Below, in pieces: positions 1-8,951 of a stretch of 64,000 nucleotides of DNA; positions within the stretch are counted from its first letter, which is position 1, and each line of letters opens with the position of its first letter. Where the stretch lies: positions 89,161 through 153,160 of the forward strand of contig JADLFX010000105.1 of assembly GCA_020849665.1 (NCBI GenBank), written 5' to 3'. Origin of the DNA: Planctomycetota bacterium. Its GTDB lineage: Bacteria > Planctomycetota > UBA1135 > UBA2386. Made by a program: the position numbers and the translations under genes. Below the pieces are notes generated by a model. It did not search any database. It was not told the DNA's origin and saw only the letters and a list, made by a program, of their open reading frames with translations.

Positions 1-956
1 ACCCGTCCGAGCGCGGGGTCCTCCATCCGCTGACCCCACGCGTGCAGGCGGAAGGCCACGAACGCCACCGCCACCACCGTGCAGCCGAGGAAGAACCGGA
101 ACTCGTCGTTGCGCCACAGGAGCAGGGGATTGCGGAACCGCGCGCGGACCAGGTCGTGCAGCAGGATGAAGTTGCACGCTCCGAGGAACATGAACGCCGT
201 GGTCCACACCTCGATCCCGACGCTGCCGTACTGGCCGATCGAGTAGTTGCGGGTCGAGAAGCCCCCCGTGGCGACCGTGGCGCAGGCGTGGCAGAAGGCG
301 TCGAAGCCGCTCATCCCCAGCAACCAGAGCCCGAGCGTGTCCAGACCGATCAGACCCAGGTACACCCGGAACAGCGCATGGGCCTGCTCCTGCATCCGCG
401 GAGACAGCGTCTCTGCGGCCACGCCGGTGGCCTCCGAGGCCAGCAGGCTCTTGCCGGTGGCGGCCCCCATGATCGGCAAGAGGACCAGGAACATGAGCAG
501 GATGCCCAGGCCGCCCATCAGGTGCAGGAGGGCACGCCACAGGAGGATGCTCGCCGGCAGATCCTCGACGGCGAAGTTGGGCCCGGAGGTGAACACCGTG
601 CCGCCGCAGGTGGTGAGTCCGCTGACGCTCTCGTAGAGCGCGTCGGGCGCGGTGGGGAGCGCACCGGACCACAGGAAGGGCAGGGCGCCGACCCCGCTGG
701 CGAGGAGCCACGCGAGCGCCACCACGAGCAGGGCCTCCCTGCGGAAAAACTCCGGCCGCGCGCCCCGGCCGGCGAGGTGGAAGAGCCCGGCCAGCAGCAG
801 GCCGATCGCCGAGCCCGAGAGGAACCCCATCTTCGCGTCGATGCCCTTGGCGACCGGAGGGGCCTCGAACCAGGACACCGCGAGGGGGACCAGCTCCACC
901 AGGGAGAAGAACAGGAGGAACCCCGAGAGGATCTGGGAGACACGGGCGAGGTTCAT
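1..956 (-). CDS. trkH: TrkH-type potassium uptake protein (C-terminus cut by window edge)
   Basis: Membrane subunit of a Trk/Ktr-type K+ uptake system in the inner membrane. About 318 N-terminal residues are visible; the reading frame runs off the left edge without a stop. Hydrophobic helices alternate with pore loops. The first selectivity filter reads ESVSGLTTCGGTVF and the second reads ATVATGGFSTRN, both with the central Gly of the MPM fold. The first filter has TTCGG where TTTGA/S is commoner. An ATG at 956-954 starts the protein. On the minus strand a TACCCT hexamer (a possible -10) lies 13 nt before it. The gene is divergent from the lipoprotein gene at 1256. No TrkA partner is seen here. 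Family assignment is firm; ion preference is inferred from the family. Confidence 0.9.
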   Translation of the reverse strand, partial: MNLARVSQILSGFLLFFSLVELVPLAVSWFEAPPVAKGIDAKMGFLSGSAIGLLLAGLFHLAGRGARPEFFRREALLVVALAWLLASGVGALPFLWSGALPTAPDALYESVSGLTTCGGTVFTSGPNFAVEDLPASILLWRALLHLMGGLGILLMFLVLLPIMGAATGKSLLASEATGVAAETLSPRMQEQAHALFRVYLGLIGLDTLGLWLLGMSGFDAFCHACATVATGGFSTRNYSIGQYGSVGIEVWTTAFMFLGACNFILLHDLVRARFRNPLLLWRNDEFRFFLGCTVVAVAFVAFRLHAWGQRMEDPALGR

Positions 957-1255
957 GCTGGCAGGCGGAAGGGTAGCCGCGCTGGCGTGGGAATCCCCGC
1001 GGCAGATTCCTGCGGCGGCGCCCGGGCGGGCGCGGGCGCATGTCGCAGCGGGCGCGAGCCTTCCACCGCATGGCGCGGCCCGCGCTCCGCGCGCCGCCCG
1101 GGGTACGCCGTGGCGGCCCGGGGCGGCGGACCGCGCGGAGGGTGCGGGCCTCGGCCGTGGCCGACCCTGGGCCGCGATCGGGAGGGCCCGGGGGAGTCCG
1201 GAACGTGGGCGCGGTGGCGCGACCGGGCCGCGGGTCGTGTAGATGTGTAGGGCCC

Positions 1256-1699
1256 ATGGTTCCCTGCCGCCTCCTGCCGCTCCTGTTCCTCGCCGCCTGC
1301 GGAACCGGACGTTTCTACTACCACGACCTGGAGGTGCCGCCGATGGCCTTCGAACAGGTGTGGAGCGAGGTCCAGGCGGTGGCGGCGCTGCACGGCTACC
1401 AGCGGGACCCGAAGGTCACCGACGACGGCCTGAGGATCTACCAGTCCAAGTGGAAGACCCGGACCTTCGGGTTCGGCAACACCGAGCGGACCCGGGTGCG
1501 CGCCGAGGTCGAGCGTCCCAAGGACAAGCCGACGGGGTGGCTGGTGCGCTTCTACGTGGAGCGCCAGACGGTCAAGGACTTCGCCAAGGCCATGGACCCG
1601 GAGGAGAAGGATTGGAGCAGCAACGGCCAGCACAAGGGCGTCGAAGAACTCATGGATGCGCAACTTCGGCGGCGGCTCGCACTCGAAACGGGTGGCTGA
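1256..1699 (+). CDS. Small lipoprotein of unknown function
   Basis: Encodes 147 residues. The N-terminus is a short type II signal peptide with lipobox LFLAAC (Cys about 15), so the mature protein should be lipid-anchored outside the cytoplasmic membrane. The rest is soluble, charged, of mixed alpha/beta character, with no motif I recognise. An upstream in-frame start near 1040 would add a long Arg/Pro-rich stretch in front of the signal peptide, so the ATG at 1256 is preferred. The 299 bp before it, shared with trkH, hold no gene that I can support. The gene lies just ahead of the glycan export genes, and the permease frame would overlap it if a more upstream start were used. Role unknown. 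Confidence 0.7.
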   Translation: MVPCRLLPLLFLAACGTGRFYYHDLEVPPMAFEQVWSEVQAVAALHGYQRDPKVTDDGLRIYQSKWKTRTFGFGNTERTRVRAEVERPKDKPTGWLVRFYVERQTVKDFAKAMDPEEKDWSSNGQHKGVEELMDAQLRRRLALETGG

Positions 1700-1748
1700 G
1701 CGGCCGCGGAACTCTCCCCGCGGCCCCGTTCCGCCCGATGAACGTCCC

Positions 1749-2651
1749 GTGACCGACGCCTCCCCACCGATCACCGGCTACGACGCCGCCCGGGTGCCGC
1801 GGGGGCTCGTGCGCCATGTCGGGCCGGTGCTCGGGTACCCCGGCACCCTGTGGCGGCACCGTGGGCTGATCTGGAACTTCTTCCGCCGCGAACTCCTGGC
1901 CCGATTCCGCGGCAGCATGATCGGCGTGGGCTGGGTCCTCATCCAGCCGATCTACCTCTTCGTCCTCTACTACCTGGTGTTCGGGTTCCTGTTCAGCCAA
2001 GCGCCGCGCACCGGCGCAGACGTGGACGCCCGCTTCGCGGTGTTCCTGTTCACCGGGATCCTGGTGTGGAGTTCGTTCCAGGAGGGGGCGCTGCGCTCGT
2101 GCACGGTGGTCGTGGACAACGGCAACCTGGTCAAGAAGGTCGCCTTCCCCTGCGAGCTGCTGCCGATGCACACGACCCTCGGCGCCATGGTCGGCTACCT
2201 GGTGGGCGTGGTCGTGGTGATGGCGATCGGGATTCCGATCGGCGTGGTGCAGCCCGGAGTGGGACTCCTCGCGTGGCCGCTTGTGCTGGTCGTCCACGTC
2301 ACGTTCACGCTGGGACTCGGCCTGCTCCTGGCCAACGTCTACGTGTTCATGCGGGACGCCAACCACATCTTCAACCTGCTCGCGCAGGCGTGGTTCTTCG
2401 CGTCGCCGGTGTTCTGGCAGCCCGACTTCCTGGCCGAGAAGGTGCCCGGCCTCTACCACATCCTGCGCTGGAACCCGATGGCGGCGCTGCTGGAGCTGCA
2501 CCGGCAGTCGCTGGGAGTGCCGACCCTCTCGGTGCACGAGACGCCGTTGCTGCACAACCTGGGGATCACCGCACTCTGGGCGGTCGTGCTCCTGGTGCTC
2601 GGGTTCGCGGCGTTCACCAGCCGCAGGCACAAGTTCGCGGATCTGGTCTGA
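1749..2651 (+). CDS. ABC-2 type polysaccharide export permease (Wzm/TagG family)
   Basis: Predicted inner-membrane permease that moves a lipid-linked polysaccharide (O-antigen, teichoic-acid or capsule type) out of the cytoplasm with the ATPase encoded next. The 300-residue protein has the amphipathic RRELLARFRGSMIG segment before TM1, typical of the family, followed by about six hydrophobic segments. The start is uncertain: the GTG at 1749 gives a usual family length, while an ATG at 1656 would overlap the lipoprotein gene and add a Pro/Arg-rich leader. The stop is 2 bp before the ATPase start, so the two are almost certainly co-translated. Substrate cannot be read from the sequence. Confidence 0.88.
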   Translation: MTDASPPITGYDAARVPRGLVRHVGPVLGYPGTLWRHRGLIWNFFRRELLARFRGSMIGVGWVLIQPIYLFVLYYLVFGFLFSQAPRTGADVDARFAVFLFTGILVWSSFQEGALRSCTVVVDNGNLVKKVAFPCELLPMHTTLGAMVGYLVGVVVVMAIGIPIGVVQPGVGLLAWPLVLVVHVTFTLGLGLLLANVYVFMRDANHIFNLLAQAWFFASPVFWQPDFLAEKVPGLYHILRWNPMAALLELHRQSLGVPTLSVHETPLLHNLGITALWAVVLLVLGFAAFTSRRHKFADLV

Positions 2652-2653
2652 CC

Positions 2654-3883
2654 ATGGCGCCCTCCATCCAGGCCCGCGGACTCGAGAAGACCTACCGGCT
2701 CTACGGCTCGGTCTACGACCGGCTGCGCGAGCGCCTGCCCTGGAACCGCGTACCCCGGCACCGGCCCGTGCACGCCCTGCGCGACGTGAACTTCGACGTG
2801 GCGCCCGGCGAGTGCGTGGGACTGGTGGGGGGCAACGGCGCGGGCAAGTCGACGCTGCTGAAGATCCTGACCGGCACCACGTTCCCCTCGGCCGGCTCGT
2901 ATTCGATCCGCGGCCGCGTGGCGAGCCTGCTGGAGCTGGGCGCCGGCTTCCACGCCGACTTCACCGGTCGCGAGAACATCTACATGAATGCCGCGATGAT
3001 GGGCCTGTCGCGGCGCGAGACCCACCAGAAGTACCAGGAGATCCTGGACTTCTCCGAGCTGCACGAGTTCATCGACGCGCCGATCCGCACCTACAGCTCG
3101 GGCATGGTGTGCCGCCTGGGCTTCAGCGTCGCGGTGGCCACCGACCCCGATGTCCTGATCATCGACGAGATCCTGGCGGTCGGAGACATGCACTTCCAAC
3201 GCAAGTGCGTGGAGCGCATCTGGGACTACAAGAAGCGTGGCAAGACGTTGTTCTTCTGCTCGCACTCGCTCTACGACGTGCGCCAGCTCTGCGACCGCGC
3301 CATCTGGCTCAAGCAGGGCCGCGTCGAGCTCATGGCCGATGCGGTGACCGTGACCAACGAGTACGCCACCTACGAGCACCAGCTCATGGCGAAGCAGGAC
3401 CGGCCCTCGGGCGGCGCCGCCGTGCCGCCGGCCGCGGACGAACTGCCGCGGATCGTACGGGCACAGCTGGTCGATCCCCGCACCGGCCTGCCGCGCCACA
3501 TCGTCCAGCCGCGCGAACCGGTGGCGGTGCGCGTGCAGGTCCGTAACGGCGCGCAGCGCGTGCCCCTGTGCCTGGCGATCGGCTTCACGCGCAGCGACGG
3601 CATCCTGATGTTCGCGCACACCACCCAGCTCGACGGCGTCGAATTCGACTTCGCGGAGGGCGTCGTCACCCTCGTGCTGCCCAACCTGAAGCTGCTCTCC
3701 GGAGAGTTCGTGGTCCCGGTGTGGCTGATGGACGGCAACGGCGTGCATCGCTTCCACGAGCGACCCGCGGAGCAGAACCTGCTGGTGCAGAACCGGACCA
3801 AGGAGCTCGGCTACTTCGTGCAGGAGCACGAGTGGAAGGTCGAACCCGGCGGAGTGCTCGCCACCCAGGAGCCGCTGCGTTGA
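2654..3883 (+). CDS. ABC transporter ATP-binding protein of polysaccharide export (Wzt family)
   Basis: ATPase partner of the preceding permease. The nucleotide-binding domain fills about residues 1-245: Walker A GGNGAGKST at 59-67, ABC signature YSSGM near 148, Walker B VLIIDE at 167-172 followed by the D-loop, and the switch His in FCSHS. Residues from about 270 to 409 form an extra beta-rich C-terminal domain like the carbohydrate-binding module of Wzt proteins, which recognises the finished glycan end in O-antigen exporters. This extension argues for a Wzt-type exporter with a capped or modified chain rather than a short TagH-like ATPase. The stop codon overlaps the TTG start of the next glycosyltransferase. 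Confidence 0.92.
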   Translation: MAPSIQARGLEKTYRLYGSVYDRLRERLPWNRVPRHRPVHALRDVNFDVAPGECVGLVGGNGAGKSTLLKILTGTTFPSAGSYSIRGRVASLLELGAGFHADFTGRENIYMNAAMMGLSRRETHQKYQEILDFSELHEFIDAPIRTYSSGMVCRLGFSVAVATDPDVLIIDEILAVGDMHFQRKCVERIWDYKKRGKTLFFCSHSLYDVRQLCDRAIWLKQGRVELMADAVTVTNEYATYEHQLMAKQDRPSGGAAVPPAADELPRIVRAQLVDPRTGLPRHIVQPREPVAVRVQVRNGAQRVPLCLAIGFTRSDGILMFAHTTQLDGVEFDFAEGVVTLVLPNLKLLSGEFVVPVWLMDGNGVHRFHERPAEQNLLVQNRTKELGYFVQEHEWKVEPGGVLATQEPLR

Positions 3884-5088
3884 CCGAGCTCTCGGTCCTG
3901 TTCGTGAACTACAACTCGTGGCGGGTCCTGGCGGCCGCGCTGGCGAGCCTCCGCGCCCACCCGCCGACGCGGCGCGACGGCACGCCGATGCCGTTCGAGG
4001 TGATCGTGGTCGACAACGCCTCGCCGCAGCGCGACCCCGAGGCCGAGGCGGAGGTGCGGGTGCTCCTGGCCGGACTCGGCGGCGAGTTGGTGATGCACCA
4101 CGAGAACGGCGGCTACGCCAAGGGCATGAACCTCGCGTACGCCCGCAGTCGCGGCCGCTGGCTCCTCGTGAGCAATCCCGACGTCCTGTTCACCGCGGGC
4201 TGCATCGACCGCCTGCTGCGCTTCCACGAGGCGGTGCCCGAGTGCGGCGCGGCCGCCCCGGAGGGGTTCTTCGACCGCGGGCTGACCTGCAAGCTGCCGC
4301 CCAACATCCTGCCCACGCTCGGCGACCTCGTGGGCACGACGCTCGCCAACCTGTTCCCGGCCTGGAACCGCTGGTACTCGCGCCGCCGCACGCGCGCCGC
4401 GCTGCGCGTGTGGGAGGCCGAGGAGTCCGTCGAGCTCGACATGCTCTCGGGCTGCTGCTTCCTGATGGAGCGCGCGCTGATCGGGCGCATCGGCCTCTTC
4501 GACGAGCGCTTCCCGCTCTACTACGAGGACACCGACCTCTCGGTGCGGATCCGCAAGGCCGGGCGCCGTATCCACCAGGTCGCGGGCGCGCGGCTGGTGC
4601 ATCTCTACAACCGCTCGGGTCAGACCGACCATGCCCTGGCCATGGCGCGCTACTGGGTCAGCCGCCGCCTCTACTACCGCAAGTGGTACGGGCCCTTGGG
4701 CGGCTGGCTGATCGACCTCGCGGGGCGCGTGCTCGGCTCGCGCTGGGGCAAGGCCCGCGCGGCCCGCAACCCGCATCGCGTGTGGCACGACCTGGGTGCG
4801 AGCCACGACAAGCCCGTGCTGCGCCTGCCGCGCCCGGCCCGGCGCTTCGCAGTGGAGCTGGCCCTGGACCCGAAGTTCTTCCTCGCGGCGGCCGCGTTCG
4901 GCAGCGGCGACGGCTGGACGCCCTCGGACGCCCTGTTCCGGAACTTCGGGCCGACCACCTACTGGTTCCGCGTGGTCGACCTGGGGGGCCGGCGGCCGCG
5001 CGAGCTGGCTGTGTACCGCTGCACGCTGCTCTACCCCTCGACCGCCACGCCCGAGCCGGTCGAAGAGGTCCACCATGAGCGCGCCTGA
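3880..5088 (+). CDS. Glycosyltransferase family 2
   Basis: A 402-residue GT-A glycosyltransferase, probably adding one sugar to a lipid-linked glycan on the cytoplasmic face. The VVDNAS motif (about 43-48) marks the nucleotide-binding strand, and NPD (about 99-101) sits where the metal-binding DxD motif is expected. A YYEDTDLS acceptor-site motif follows around residue 208, as in rhamnosyltransferase-like members. The last about 110 residues form an unusual extra domain after the GT core. The start is taken as TTG at 3880, overlapping the ATPase stop (TTGA); no ATG fits without losing the first strand of the fold. Donor and acceptor are unknown. Confidence 0.88.
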   Translation: MTELSVLFVNYNSWRVLAAALASLRAHPPTRRDGTPMPFEVIVVDNASPQRDPEAEAEVRVLLAGLGGELVMHHENGGYAKGMNLAYARSRGRWLLVSNPDVLFTAGCIDRLLRFHEAVPECGAAAPEGFFDRGLTCKLPPNILPTLGDLVGTTLANLFPAWNRWYSRRRTRAALRVWEAEESVELDMLSGCCFLMERALIGRIGLFDERFPLYYEDTDLSVRIRKAGRRIHQVAGARLVHLYNRSGQTDHALAMARYWVSRRLYYRKWYGPLGGWLIDLAGRVLGSRWGKARAARNPHRVWHDLGASHDKPVLRLPRPARRFAVELALDPKFFLAAAAFGSGDGWTPSDALFRNFGPTTYWFRVVDLGGRRPRELAVYRCTLLYPSTATPEPVEEVHHERA

Positions 5089-6010
5089 GGCGACGCCGGA
5101 GCTCTCGGTCGTGGTCCTGTCGTGGAACACGAAGGACCTGACCCTGGCGTGCCTGCGGGCGCTCGCCGCCGAGCGGCCCCGCCACGCCCGGGAGGTGGTG
5201 GTGGTCGACAACGGCAGTTCCGACGGCTCGGCGGATGCCATCGCGGCGGCGTTCCCCGACGTCGTGCTGCTGCGCAATGCAGCCAACGCGGGCTATGCGG
5301 AAGGCAACAACCAGGGGGCACGGGCGGCGCGGGGCGCATACCTGTGCCTGCTGAACTCCGACACCGAGGTGCGGCCGGGCGCCCTCGACCGGCTGGTCGG
5401 TTTCCTGGCCGCGGCGCCCGCGTACGGCGCGGTGGCGCCCAGGCTGGTGAATCCGGACGGCACGGTGCAGCGCGCCTGCATGCGCTTCCCCGGGCTGGCC
5501 ACGGCGCTGTGCTTCGACACGCTGTTCGGCCGGCACTGGCCCGGGTCGATCGTGGAGCGGCGCTACTTCATGCGCGACTTCGACCATCTGCACAGCCGCG
5601 ACGTCGACCAGCCGCCGGGCGCCTGCATGGTGATGCGCCGGGACGAGTACCTCGCGATGGGCGGCCTCGATCCCGAGCTCTTCCTGTTCTTCAACGACGT
5701 CGACCTGGCGCGCCGGCTCTGGCGCGCCGGCCGGCGCATCCGCTACCTCGCCGAGGCCGAGGTCGTCCATCACGGCGGCGCGTCCACCAAGGGCTTCGCG
5801 CGGTTCGTCGTGGTCTGGCATCGCAACCGCCTGGCCTACTACCGCAAGCACTACGGTGCGCTGGCCATGCCCTATCTGCGCGCGATCACGCGCTGGCGGG
5901 CCCTCGAGGAGAAGTGGCGGGCGGGGCGGCGCCATGCCGGCGACGCCAAGGCGCTGGCGGACGAGCGGGCGTTCATCGACCAATGCCTGCGGGAGATCCT
6001 CCAGCCGTGA
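5075..6010 (+). CDS. Glycosyltransferase family 2 (rhamnosyltransferase-like)
   Basis: A 311-residue GT2 enzyme with the classical layout: VVDNGSSDGS at about 43-52, NSDTE at about 94-98 in the DxD position, a GACMVMRR segment, and FFNDVDLARR as the acceptor-side acidic motif. It resembles WbbL-type rhamnosyl or related transferases, but sugar specificity cannot be decided by eye. It overlaps the previous gene by 14 bp and its stop overlaps the GTG of the next gene, so it belongs to one translationally coupled glycan operon. Confidence 0.9.
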   Translation: MSAPEATPELSVVVLSWNTKDLTLACLRALAAERPRHAREVVVVDNGSSDGSADAIAAAFPDVVLLRNAANAGYAEGNNQGARAARGAYLCLLNSDTEVRPGALDRLVGFLAAAPAYGAVAPRLVNPDGTVQRACMRFPGLATALCFDTLFGRHWPGSIVERRYFMRDFDHLHSRDVDQPPGACMVMRRDEYLAMGGLDPELFLFFNDVDLARRLWRAGRRIRYLAEAEVVHHGGASTKGFARFVVVWHRNRLAYYRKHYGALAMPYLRAITRWRALEEKWRAGRRHAGDAKALADERAFIDQCLREILQP

Positions 6011-7221
6011 GGGTCGCGCTGGCTTGCCACAACTTCCCGCCCGAGTTCGAGGGCGGCACCGAGCGGGTCGTGCGGGCCCTCGCCCACGCGCTGCGGCGCG
6101 CCGGCGACACGGTCGTCGTCATCAGCGGCAGCGAACGCGCCCATGCCGGGGTGGACCGGATCCAGGAGTCCGACTCCGGCGTCGGCGTGGTGCGCATCCC
6201 CCGCCTGCCCGGCGAGGGCTACGGCCTGGAGGTGCGGCGGCCGCGCGTGACCGCCCTGGTGCAGGACGTGCTGCGCGAGTCCGGCAGCGAGGTGCTGCAC
6301 GTCCATCATTGGTCGACGCTCAGCCAGGATCTGCTGCGGGCGGCGCGGAGCCAGGGGCTGGGCACGGTTGCCACGCTGCACGACCTGTGGACCACGTGCC
6401 CGCGCTTCTTCCGGCGCCCGCCCGCCGGGATCGAGTGTCCGCCGGCGGCCGGCCGCGAGGCGTGCGCGGCGTGCGTGGACCTCGACCTGCACGCTGGCGT
6501 CGCCGCGGCGGCGGCGGGGCTGGCGCAGCGCGACGCGGAGCTGCGCGCCGAACTCGGCGCCGCCGCGTTCGTGGCCGTGCCGAGCCGGACCGCGGCCGAT
6601 CGCGTGCGCCGCCACCTGCCCTGGAGCGGGCCGCTGCAGATCGTCCCGCACGGACTCCTGGAGCCGCCGCGTGGCCGCGGCGCCGGCCGCCCGGGCCGGA
6701 CGTTCCGGGTCGGGACCTTCGGCAACCTGGTGGCGGAGAAGGGCGTGGAGGAGCTGGTCCTTGCGATGCGCGGCGTGCCGGCCGAGCTGCACCTGCACGG
6801 GCCCTTCCTGGATCCGGCATTCGCGGCGCGGATCACGGCCCTGGCCGCCGAGCTGGGCGTGCGCCTGACCTGCCACGGCCCGTACTCGGCCGGCGGCGGG
6901 CATCCGGCGAAGGATCTGGATCTGGCGGTGTTCCCGTCGCTCTGCCAGGAGACCTATGGTCTCGTGGTGGACGAGGCCCTGGCGTACGGAGTGCCCGTGG
7001 TGGTCAGCGATCGTGGCGCGCTCAAGGAGCGGATCGGCGCGGCCGGCGTGGCCGTGGATCCGTCCGGCCCGGCCCTGGCCGAGACCGTGCGCCGGCTGGT
7101 GACCGACCGCGGCGCATGGCAGCGCCTGCGCGGCGCGATCCCCGCCAGCTTCGCCGGCATCGATGAGGCGGCCGCCTGCTATCGGGCCATGTACGCGCGG
7201 GCGCGGGCGGTGCCGGCATGA
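6007..7221 (+). CDS. Glycosyltransferase family 4 (GT-B fold)
   Basis: A 404-residue GT-B enzyme. The N-terminal Rossmann domain carries a Gly-rich GGTERVVRAL loop close to the start, as in other family-4 enzymes; HVHHWSTLS and TLHDLWTTCP follow. The C-terminal domain has GTFGNLVAEKGVEEL and the donor-binding QETYGLVVDEAL segment with the conserved E-x7-E-like arrangement. A Cys-rich insert lies between them (CPPAAGREACAACVDLD), reminiscent of a small metal-binding or disulphide element seen in some family-4 members. The GTG start overlaps the preceding stop (GTGA). It is the only GT-B enzyme of the cluster. Confidence 0.9.
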   Translation: MRVALACHNFPPEFEGGTERVVRALAHALRRAGDTVVVISGSERAHAGVDRIQESDSGVGVVRIPRLPGEGYGLEVRRPRVTALVQDVLRESGSEVLHVHHWSTLSQDLLRAARSQGLGTVATLHDLWTTCPRFFRRPPAGIECPPAAGREACAACVDLDLHAGVAAAAAGLAQRDAELRAELGAAAFVAVPSRTAADRVRRHLPWSGPLQIVPHGLLEPPRGRGAGRPGRTFRVGTFGNLVAEKGVEELVLAMRGVPAELHLHGPFLDPAFAARITALAAELGVRLTCHGPYSAGGGHPAKDLDLAVFPSLCQETYGLVVDEALAYGVPVVVSDRGALKERIGAAGVAVDPSGPALAETVRRLVTDRGAWQRLRGAIPASFAGIDEAAACYRAMYARARAVPA

Positions 7222-7952
7222 GGCACCTGTTCCCTCCGCTCCTGCCCAAGGAGGCCTTGCGGCCGCCGGTGCTGGCGATCGCCGCGCACCCCGACGACGA
7301 GGTCATCGCGTGCGGCGCGATGCTGGCCTGGCACGCCGCCGCCGGGCATCCGGTGACCGTACTGCACGTCACCGACGGGGCCGCCGGCGATCCCGACGGC
7401 CGGCATGCCGACATCGTCGCCGTCCGTCGGGCCGAGGGGCGCGAGGCGCTGGCCAGGCTCGGGGTGCACGACGTGCGGGCCCTGGGATTCCCCGACGGCG
7501 GCGTTCCGGAACGCGCCGGCGAGCTCGCCACGGTGCTCCGCGAGCACTTCGCGGCGATCGCCCCACTGACCCTCTACTCGTTCTTCTTCAACGAGTCGCA
7601 TCGCGACCACCGCGCCGTGGCCCGCGCCGTGGCCGAGGCGGCGGCGGCGCTGCCGCAGGCGTGCCGGGTCCTGCTCTTCGGCGTGAACCAGCCCGTGCCG
7701 GGCGGAGCGATGTTCGACGTGAGCGGCCTGATGGACCGCAAGCAGCACGCGCTGGCGGCCTACGCCAGCCAGCTCGCCTACAACGATTTCCAGCGCAAGA
7801 TCCTGCATCGCGACCACTCCGCGACCGTGAACGTGGAGAACCCGGCGGTGCAGTACGCCGAGGTGTTCGCCGACCTGGCGCCGCACGAGCTGATCTCGGT
7901 GTGTGACCAGGCCGAGGCCCTCTACCGCAGGCTCCTCCGCGACCAGCCATGA
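7218..7952 (+). CDS. PIG-L family deacetylase
   Basis: Zinc-dependent N-acetyl-sugar deacetylase of the PIG-L/LmbE family, 244 residues. The diagnostic AHPDDE motif sits at about residues 23-28, and HRDH near 133 supplies the other zinc ligand, in place of the usual HxxH. Members remove the acetyl group from N-acetylglucosaminyl lipids or small thiols. Embedded between glycosyltransferase genes with 4-bp overlaps on both sides, this one most likely deacetylates an amino sugar of the surface glycan or its lipid precursor. A role in mycothiol- or bacillithiol-like synthesis is possible in principle, but the context argues against it. Confidence 0.88.
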   Translation: MRHLFPPLLPKEALRPPVLAIAAHPDDEVIACGAMLAWHAAAGHPVTVLHVTDGAAGDPDGRHADIVAVRRAEGREALARLGVHDVRALGFPDGGVPERAGELATVLREHFAAIAPLTLYSFFFNESHRDHRAVARAVAEAAAALPQACRVLLFGVNQPVPGGAMFDVSGLMDRKQHALAAYASQLAYNDFQRKILHRDHSATVNVENPAVQYAEVFADLAPHELISVCDQAEALYRRLLRDQP

Positions 7953-8869
7953 ACCCGGCCGACATCTCGTTGGTGATCTCGGTGTGGAACCGCCGCGACG
8001 ACCTGCGGGAGAACCTCGCGGCGATCCGCGCCCAGACCGTGCCGCCGCTGGAGGTGATCGTCGTCGACAACCACTCCCACGACGGCACGCCGGAGATGGT
8101 GCAGCGGGAGTTCCCGGAGGTGAAGCTGATCCGGATGCCGCATTCGCGCTACGGCGCGTGCGAGACCTTCAACATCGGATTCGCCAGCGCCCGCGGCACC
8201 TTCCTGGGCATCCTCGATGACGACGTGGTCCTGCCGCCGGACTTCGTGGCGTCGATGCTGGCGGAGTTCGCCAAGGAGCCCGGGACCACCGCGATCCTCT
8301 CGCCGCGGGTGCGGGAGCCGGAGATGCCGGAGTGGTTCCTGAATTCGGAGGCGTACAGCCGCGAGCGCTACATGAGCACGTTCCGCGGCTGCGCCAGCGT
8401 GGGCCGGCGCGAGGTGCTGGCCCGCGCCGGCTTCTACGACCAACGCTTCTTCATCTTCGGCAACGAGCGCGACCTGACGACGCGCCTGCTCAACCTGGGT
8501 CAGCGGGTGAAGATGGTTCCCAGCATCACCGTGTACCACAAGGCGCCGTTCGGCATGCGCCACGGCAAGCGCAGCCTCTACTACCACGTCCGCAACTTCT
8601 GGCTCTGGTCGTTCAAGTACGTCCCGTGGTCGAAGGTGCTCTCGTTCCCGTTCCGGATCCTGGCCAAGGGGCTGGGCCGCAAGGGCGGCGGCCAGGGCCT
8701 GGCCACCGACGCCGTGGGCACGATCGGACTCTTCGACAACATCAAGGCCGTGCCGGGGGGCTACTGGATCTGCCTGAAGGCCACGCTCGCGGCGCTGTGG
8801 CACCTGCCGTACTGCCTCAGGCACCGGCAGGTGTGCCGGGCCCCCGACTTCGACCTGCCTCTGCGGTGA
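7949..8869 (+). CDS. Glycosyltransferase family 2
   Basis: A 306-residue GT2 enzyme. VVDNHSHDGT marks the nucleotide site at about 38-47, and the DDD triad at about 90-92 is a good metal-binding motif. FGNERDL replaces the usual ED acceptor motif. The C-terminal third has basic and aromatic segments that could lie on the membrane. It overlaps the deacetylase by 4 bp and ends the first tightly coupled block of the cluster; 82 bp then separate it from the small membrane protein. Confidence 0.88.
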   Translation: MNPADISLVISVWNRRDDLRENLAAIRAQTVPPLEVIVVDNHSHDGTPEMVQREFPEVKLIRMPHSRYGACETFNIGFASARGTFLGILDDDVVLPPDFVASMLAEFAKEPGTTAILSPRVREPEMPEWFLNSEAYSRERYMSTFRGCASVGRREVLARAGFYDQRFFIFGNERDLTTRLLNLGQRVKMVPSITVYHKAPFGMRHGKRSLYYHVRNFWLWSFKYVPWSKVLSFPFRILAKGLGRKGGGQGLATDAVGTIGLFDNIKAVPGGYWICLKATLAALWHLPYCLRHRQVCRAPDFDLPLR

Positions 8870-8951
8870 GCGGTGCCGTGCCGCCACGCGGCGGCCCTTC
8901 CGCAACGTGGCATTCCCGGGTGCGCCGCTGCGGCGGCATGATGCCGCAGCG

